From positions 62,001-126,000 of the forward strand of contig NZ_JAYGHP010000005.1 in assembly GCF_034932065.1 (NCBI RefSeq): 64,000 bases of DNA. Reading direction: 5' to 3'. The first letter of the stretch is position 1, and the number at the start of each line of letters is the position of its first letter. This document shows positions 61,582-64,000 of this stretch, piece by piece. Source of the stretch: Crocosphaera sp. UHCC 0190. Lineage in GTDB: Bacteria; Cyanobacteriota; Cyanobacteriia; Cyanobacteriales; Microcystaceae. A program made the translations under genes and the position numbers. Below the pieces are notes generated by a model, which did not search any database, was not told the origin of the DNA, and worked only from the letters and a program-made list of their open reading frames with translations.

Positions 61582-62445
61582 CTATTTAGTTTCTTCCTCA
61601 GTTTCTGTCACTGAATTGTCAGTTTTATTCGCTGATTTTTGACTTTCTAAAGCAATGTCTTTGAGTTGCTCTTTGTATTGAACAGGAGCTTTAAGAATAG
61701 CATCTTTAAATAGGGTTTGTGCTTCCGTTTCTTTACCCTGTTGCCTTAACATAATTGCCTTAGCTAAGAGAGGACGAAAATCATCAACGTCCCCTTTAAT
61801 TGCTTGATCATAAATGGCCAAAGCCTCATCATAACGCTTTTGTTTGGTGTAAATTTCTCCTAACAATAATTGGAGAGAGGTTAAATTAAAAGGACTCTCT
61901 GACTGAGACTCCTCAGATCCTTCCTTGAGGGCTTGATTTAAGGTATTTTGTACTAAGCTAATCGCCTGTTGAGAACGATTTTGGGCGATCAGTACATCAA
62001 CCATTCCTTTTAACGCTGCTATTTCACCGGGATTTGCCGCTAAAATCTCTCGATAGGTAGCCGTCGCTCCTTCATAGTCTTGTAACTGTTGTTTCCCTTG
62101 AGCTAATAATAAGCCATACTGAGGTTGTTGGGGGTTCAGTTGGGCCAATCGTTCTAAGGGAATGAGTGCAGCGGCCAAATCTCCCTGTCTTAGTCGTGCT
62201 TCTAACAATCCACGCAGGGCATTATCATTATCAGGTTCTCTTTCTAAAACCAATTGATAGCCTAGGGCTTCATTCTCTAATTTAGCGGATTCTGTGGCAG
62301 CTAAGGATAAATTCTCCCCTTGAGGTTGACTGGCTTGAACAATACTACTGACTAAGGGTAAAATGGAAAAAGAAATTAATGCTAAGAGCATTAACACTAA
62401 AGCAGTATAAATCCAGCGGCGATGCTTGGTTTTAGAGATTTTCAT
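61582..62445 (-). CDS. TPR repeat membrane protein
   Basis: A 287-residue protein with an N-terminal membrane segment (about residues 10-35, WIYTALVLMLLALISFSILP). Several tetratricopeptide repeats lie at about 70-265, for example ALIPLERLAQLNPQQPQYGL, ATATYREILAANPGEIAALK and RYDEALAIYDQAIKGDVDDF. It may scaffold a protein complex in the periplasm or at the thylakoid. It is similar to cyanobacterial TPR proteins of unknown role. Confidence 0.85.
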   Translation of the reverse strand: MKISKTKHRRWIYTALVLMLLALISFSILPLVSSIVQASQPQGENLSLAATESAKLENEALGYQLVLEREPDNDNALRGLLEARLRQGDLAAALIPLERLAQLNPQQPQYGLLLAQGKQQLQDYEGATATYREILAANPGEIAALKGMVDVLIAQNRSQQAISLVQNTLNQALKEGSEESQSESPFNLTSLQLLLGEIYTKQKRYDEALAIYDQAIKGDVDDFRPLLAKAIMLRQQGKETEAQTLFKDAILKAPVQYKEQLKDIALESQKSANKTDNSVTETEEETK

Positions 62446-62601
62446 AAAGAGATAATTAAGTGAAAGGGTTCGAGTGTTTTGTTAATTTGTTTGGTTTCCC
62501 AAACCATACTAAACATTGATAGGGGGTAACAAAGGTTATTTTAACTTGTTAGAGTAAATATCATCTGAAGTCTATCGTTTGATTGCTGTTAGGGGTGTAA
62601 T

Positions 62602-63513
62602 ATGCGTTTTTCTGTGAATCGACCATTCGAGTCACTTCATCTGATTGATCACTTATCATCAGGATTATCTAGTCAACCTACTCCAATTATGCCATCTCAG
62701 ACTGACAAGGGCCTTCAGCATAATGTCCCGATTCCTCTCCCCAGTCATCCCAGACAGTATCGGGCCATTGGTTTAATTGAGGGTCAGTATCAACGTTCTG
62801 AAGGGCAAATGACGCGAGGCCTACTGACAACAAAGGAGGGAACGACTATTGATGCGGTGATCCTTGGTAAAGTGATTAGTGTACTCAAAAAGCACGTCGA
62901 TCTCGATCAACCTCACCTGTGGGTTGTTTACCCCCGTATTCGACTAACCAATGATCAACTCCAACTACAAATTGCCGGGGTTTGGGAACCGGAAACCTTG
63001 CAACCCTCGACCTATCAAACCCTAGACTCCCTCTCATCAACGGAAGCGTCCCTAACCTCTCCTACCATTCCTATCAAAAGCGGTTACTTTTCTATTCGCG
63101 GGGAAGTTGTCTATGTCTCTCCCCAGAAAAAGACTGTTATTATCAAAATTCGTCAATCTCCTAAGAGTCCTTCGGAAAAAACTAAGTTTTTTAAGTTAAA
63201 ACTCAAGGGGACACTTCCTGATAAGTCTGTGGGTCATTTTTGGGATTTACAAGTACAGTTAGAGCAAGATATCCTGATTCTCAAAACGGGGACAAATCTC
63301 GGCCATGTTCCGAAGAAAAAACCAGTTTTTCGGAATAATCACCGAAGTGTTTCCCAATTCCCTCCCCAAAAGCCTGTAATTTCTGGCGATCGCTCTCCAT
63401 CTTCCCTAAAAACCCCTTCCCCTCGTCTCACACCCCTTCCCAAACCTGTGAAGCATCACCAACCCAAACCTCAGCCAAATTCTCAGGATATCCTGGAAAG
63501 TGAGGGCTTTTAA
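62602..63513 (+). CDS. Conserved cyanobacterial protein, unknown function
   Basis: A 303-residue protein. Residues 50-225 form a domain conserved among cyanobacteria, with AIGLIEGQYQRSEGQMTRGL, LTTKEGTTIDAVILGKVISV, LDQPHLWVVYPRI, LQLQIAGVWEPETL and VYVSPQKKTVIIKIRQ. It may be a beta-barrel of the OB type, which is inference. The C-terminal quarter is very basic and Pro-rich (SLKTPSPRLTPLPKPVKHHQ), perhaps binding nucleic acid. The stop codon lies inside a 9-bp hairpin. Confidence 0.78.
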   Translation: MRFSVNRPFESLHLIDHLSSGLSSQPTPIMPSQTDKGLQHNVPIPLPSHPRQYRAIGLIEGQYQRSEGQMTRGLLTTKEGTTIDAVILGKVISVLKKHVDLDQPHLWVVYPRIRLTNDQLQLQIAGVWEPETLQPSTYQTLDSLSSTEASLTSPTIPIKSGYFSIRGEVVYVSPQKKTVIIKIRQSPKSPSEKTKFFKLKLKGTLPDKSVGHFWDLQVQLEQDILILKTGTNLGHVPKKKPVFRNNHRSVSQFPPQKPVISGDRSPSSLKTPSPRLTPLPKPVKHHQPKPQPNSQDILESEGF

Positions 63514-63527
63514 CGGGGAAAGCCCTC
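63502..63527. terminator. Hairpin at the end of the 62602 gene
   Basis: GAGGGCTTT (63502-63510) and AAAGCCCTC (63519-63527) form a perfect 9-bp stem around an 8-base loop that contains the stop codon. There is no T-run, so it may be a processing or bidirectional barrier signal between convergent genes. Confidence 0.45.
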
Positions 63528-63537
63528 GTTCAAAGGG

Positions 63538-63735
63538 TTAATAAGCCAAGGTTTCTAAGGTTTCCCGAAGATATAACCGTACTTGTTGATCGAGGGATAA
63601 AATTTCTGGGGGAGTCTTCTGTCTGGCTTGCCATTGTTGAAATCCAGAACAATCAGCGATCGCCTGTTGAAGACTTTCCCAAACCTCCCGTTCTTCATCA
63701 GCCGGACGGTCAGGGGAAACGGTTAAGCTTGTCAT
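63538..63735 (-). CDS. Small conserved protein, unknown function
   Basis: A 65-residue protein with an acidic first half (PDRPADEEREVWESLQQAIA) and a C-terminal helix (LSLDQQVRLYLRETLETLAY). The central FQQWQARQK is Trp/Gln-rich. It lacks any motif of known families. It is convergent with the 62602 gene. Confidence 0.6.
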   Translation of the reverse strand: MTSLTVSPDRPADEEREVWESLQQAIADCSGFQQWQARQKTPPEILSLDQQVRLYLRETLETLAY

Positions 63736-63826
63736 GGGCTTATCTCTATTCGTTTAACGTTACCTCCCTAAGCATAACCCAGATGCTTTTGACCCTGCTG
63801 ATATCTATGACACAATTAGGAAGAAA

Positions 63827-64000
63827 TTATGAAGTTTCTTCCTTGAGATTCTCTGATGGGGGCATTGTCGGGATTAAGAAGATTTTGTTAACCCGTAATC
63901 CTAGGATAGTGAAATCCTTGAGAATTTTTTCGAGATCATAGGGGGCAGTGTTTAACCACTGTTGTTGTGAGGTCAATAAAACCCCCACAACACTCACGGG
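63827..64000 (-). CDS. Unknown protein, C-terminal part (cut by right edge)
   Basis: On the minus strand an uninterrupted frame of 57 codons enters from the right edge and ends with TAA at 63829-63827. It reads PVSVVGVLLTSQQQWLNT, then APYDLEKILKDFTILGLRVN and KIFLIPTMPPSENLKEETS. Codon use and the typical hydrophobic/charged pattern suggest a real gene. The missing N-terminus prevents recognition. The stop leaves 91 bases before the small gene upstream of 63735. Confidence 0.55.
   Translation of the reverse strand, partial: PVSVVGVLLTSQQQWLNTAPYDLEKILKDFTILGLRVNKIFLIPTMPPSENLKEETS

Noticed and set aside
63729-63941. 70-codon plus-strand open frame near the right edge
   Set aside because: It overlaps both the 63538-63735 gene start and the better-supported minus-strand frame at 63827-64000, and its composition does not look coding.
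1-64000. CRISPR array
   Set aside because: No regularly spaced direct repeats of 25-40 bases with unique spacers were seen; the tandem tracts found have 7- or 10-base units.

Overview
The window is a 64 kb piece of a cyanobacterial chromosome. Marker genes include psb28, a PAM68-type photosystem II assembly factor, a plant-type [2Fe-2S] ferredoxin (petF), biliverdin reductase, phylloquinone gene menE, the NblS partner sipA, and many proteins found only in cyanobacteria. The base composition is moderately AT-rich (about 40% GC by eye). The octamer GCGATCGC (HIP1) occurs dozens of times, and heptameric tandem repeats and short palindromes fill many gaps. Together these suggest a unicellular or colonial relative of Cyanothece, Crocosphaera or Gloeothece. 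The species cannot be named from the sequence alone.

Left part (1-6150): the accessory region. A minus-strand set of fatty acyl-AMP ligase, acyl carrier protein, DUF29 protein and the ketosynthase start of a type I polyketide synthase runs off the left edge. This order matches the first domains of the cyanobacterial olefin synthase or of a lipid-primed polyketide assembly line. A second, divergent fatty acyl-AMP ligase lies beside it, and its central third is almost identical to the first, as if by gene conversion. Palindromes and a 108 bp MITE-like element follow.

Middle (6150-33150): a four-gene operon of circularly permuted ATP-grasp, alpha-E, transglutaminase and M20 peptidase genes (a predicted peptide-ligase system). 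Then aroH, sppA, DAHP synthase, pam68, rpsO, glgB, a solitary Dam-like methylase, moaB, psb28, a degenerate helicase, menE with a decayed menC fragment, petF, bvdR and tRNA-Pro. A TIR-like gene overlapping a dnd-system-associated protein 4 gene follows, with no dndCDE nearby. Next come folate cyclo-ligase, a CcmS-like gene, holA and a 2H phosphoesterase.

Right part (33150-64000): a receiver-GGDEF protein that has lost its signature residues, a Ser/Thr kinase, a serine hydrolase coupled to miaA, a GT2-GtrA glycosyltransferase, a NIL-ferredoxin, txlA, rpmB and a 1-Cys peroxiredoxin. A DndB-type DGQHR protein is divergent from a Cys-rich mini-protein and a protein with two copies of one winged-helix-like domain. 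Then pirin and LysR, tRNA-Ala, hemL, a DM13 protein, a glycerol-dehydrogenase-like gene, tsaD, an IS605 tnpB tail, a PEP-CTERM protein, a group 2 sigma factor, a cytosine-deaminase-like gene, eda, cbiX, sipA, and unknown proteins up to the right edge.

The best candidates for something undescribed are the TIR-like/dnd4 pair (28422-29673) and the DndB/Cys-rich/double-winged-helix locus (45907-48888). Both use families known from DNA phosphorothioation systems, but none of the DNA-modifying subunits is present in the window.
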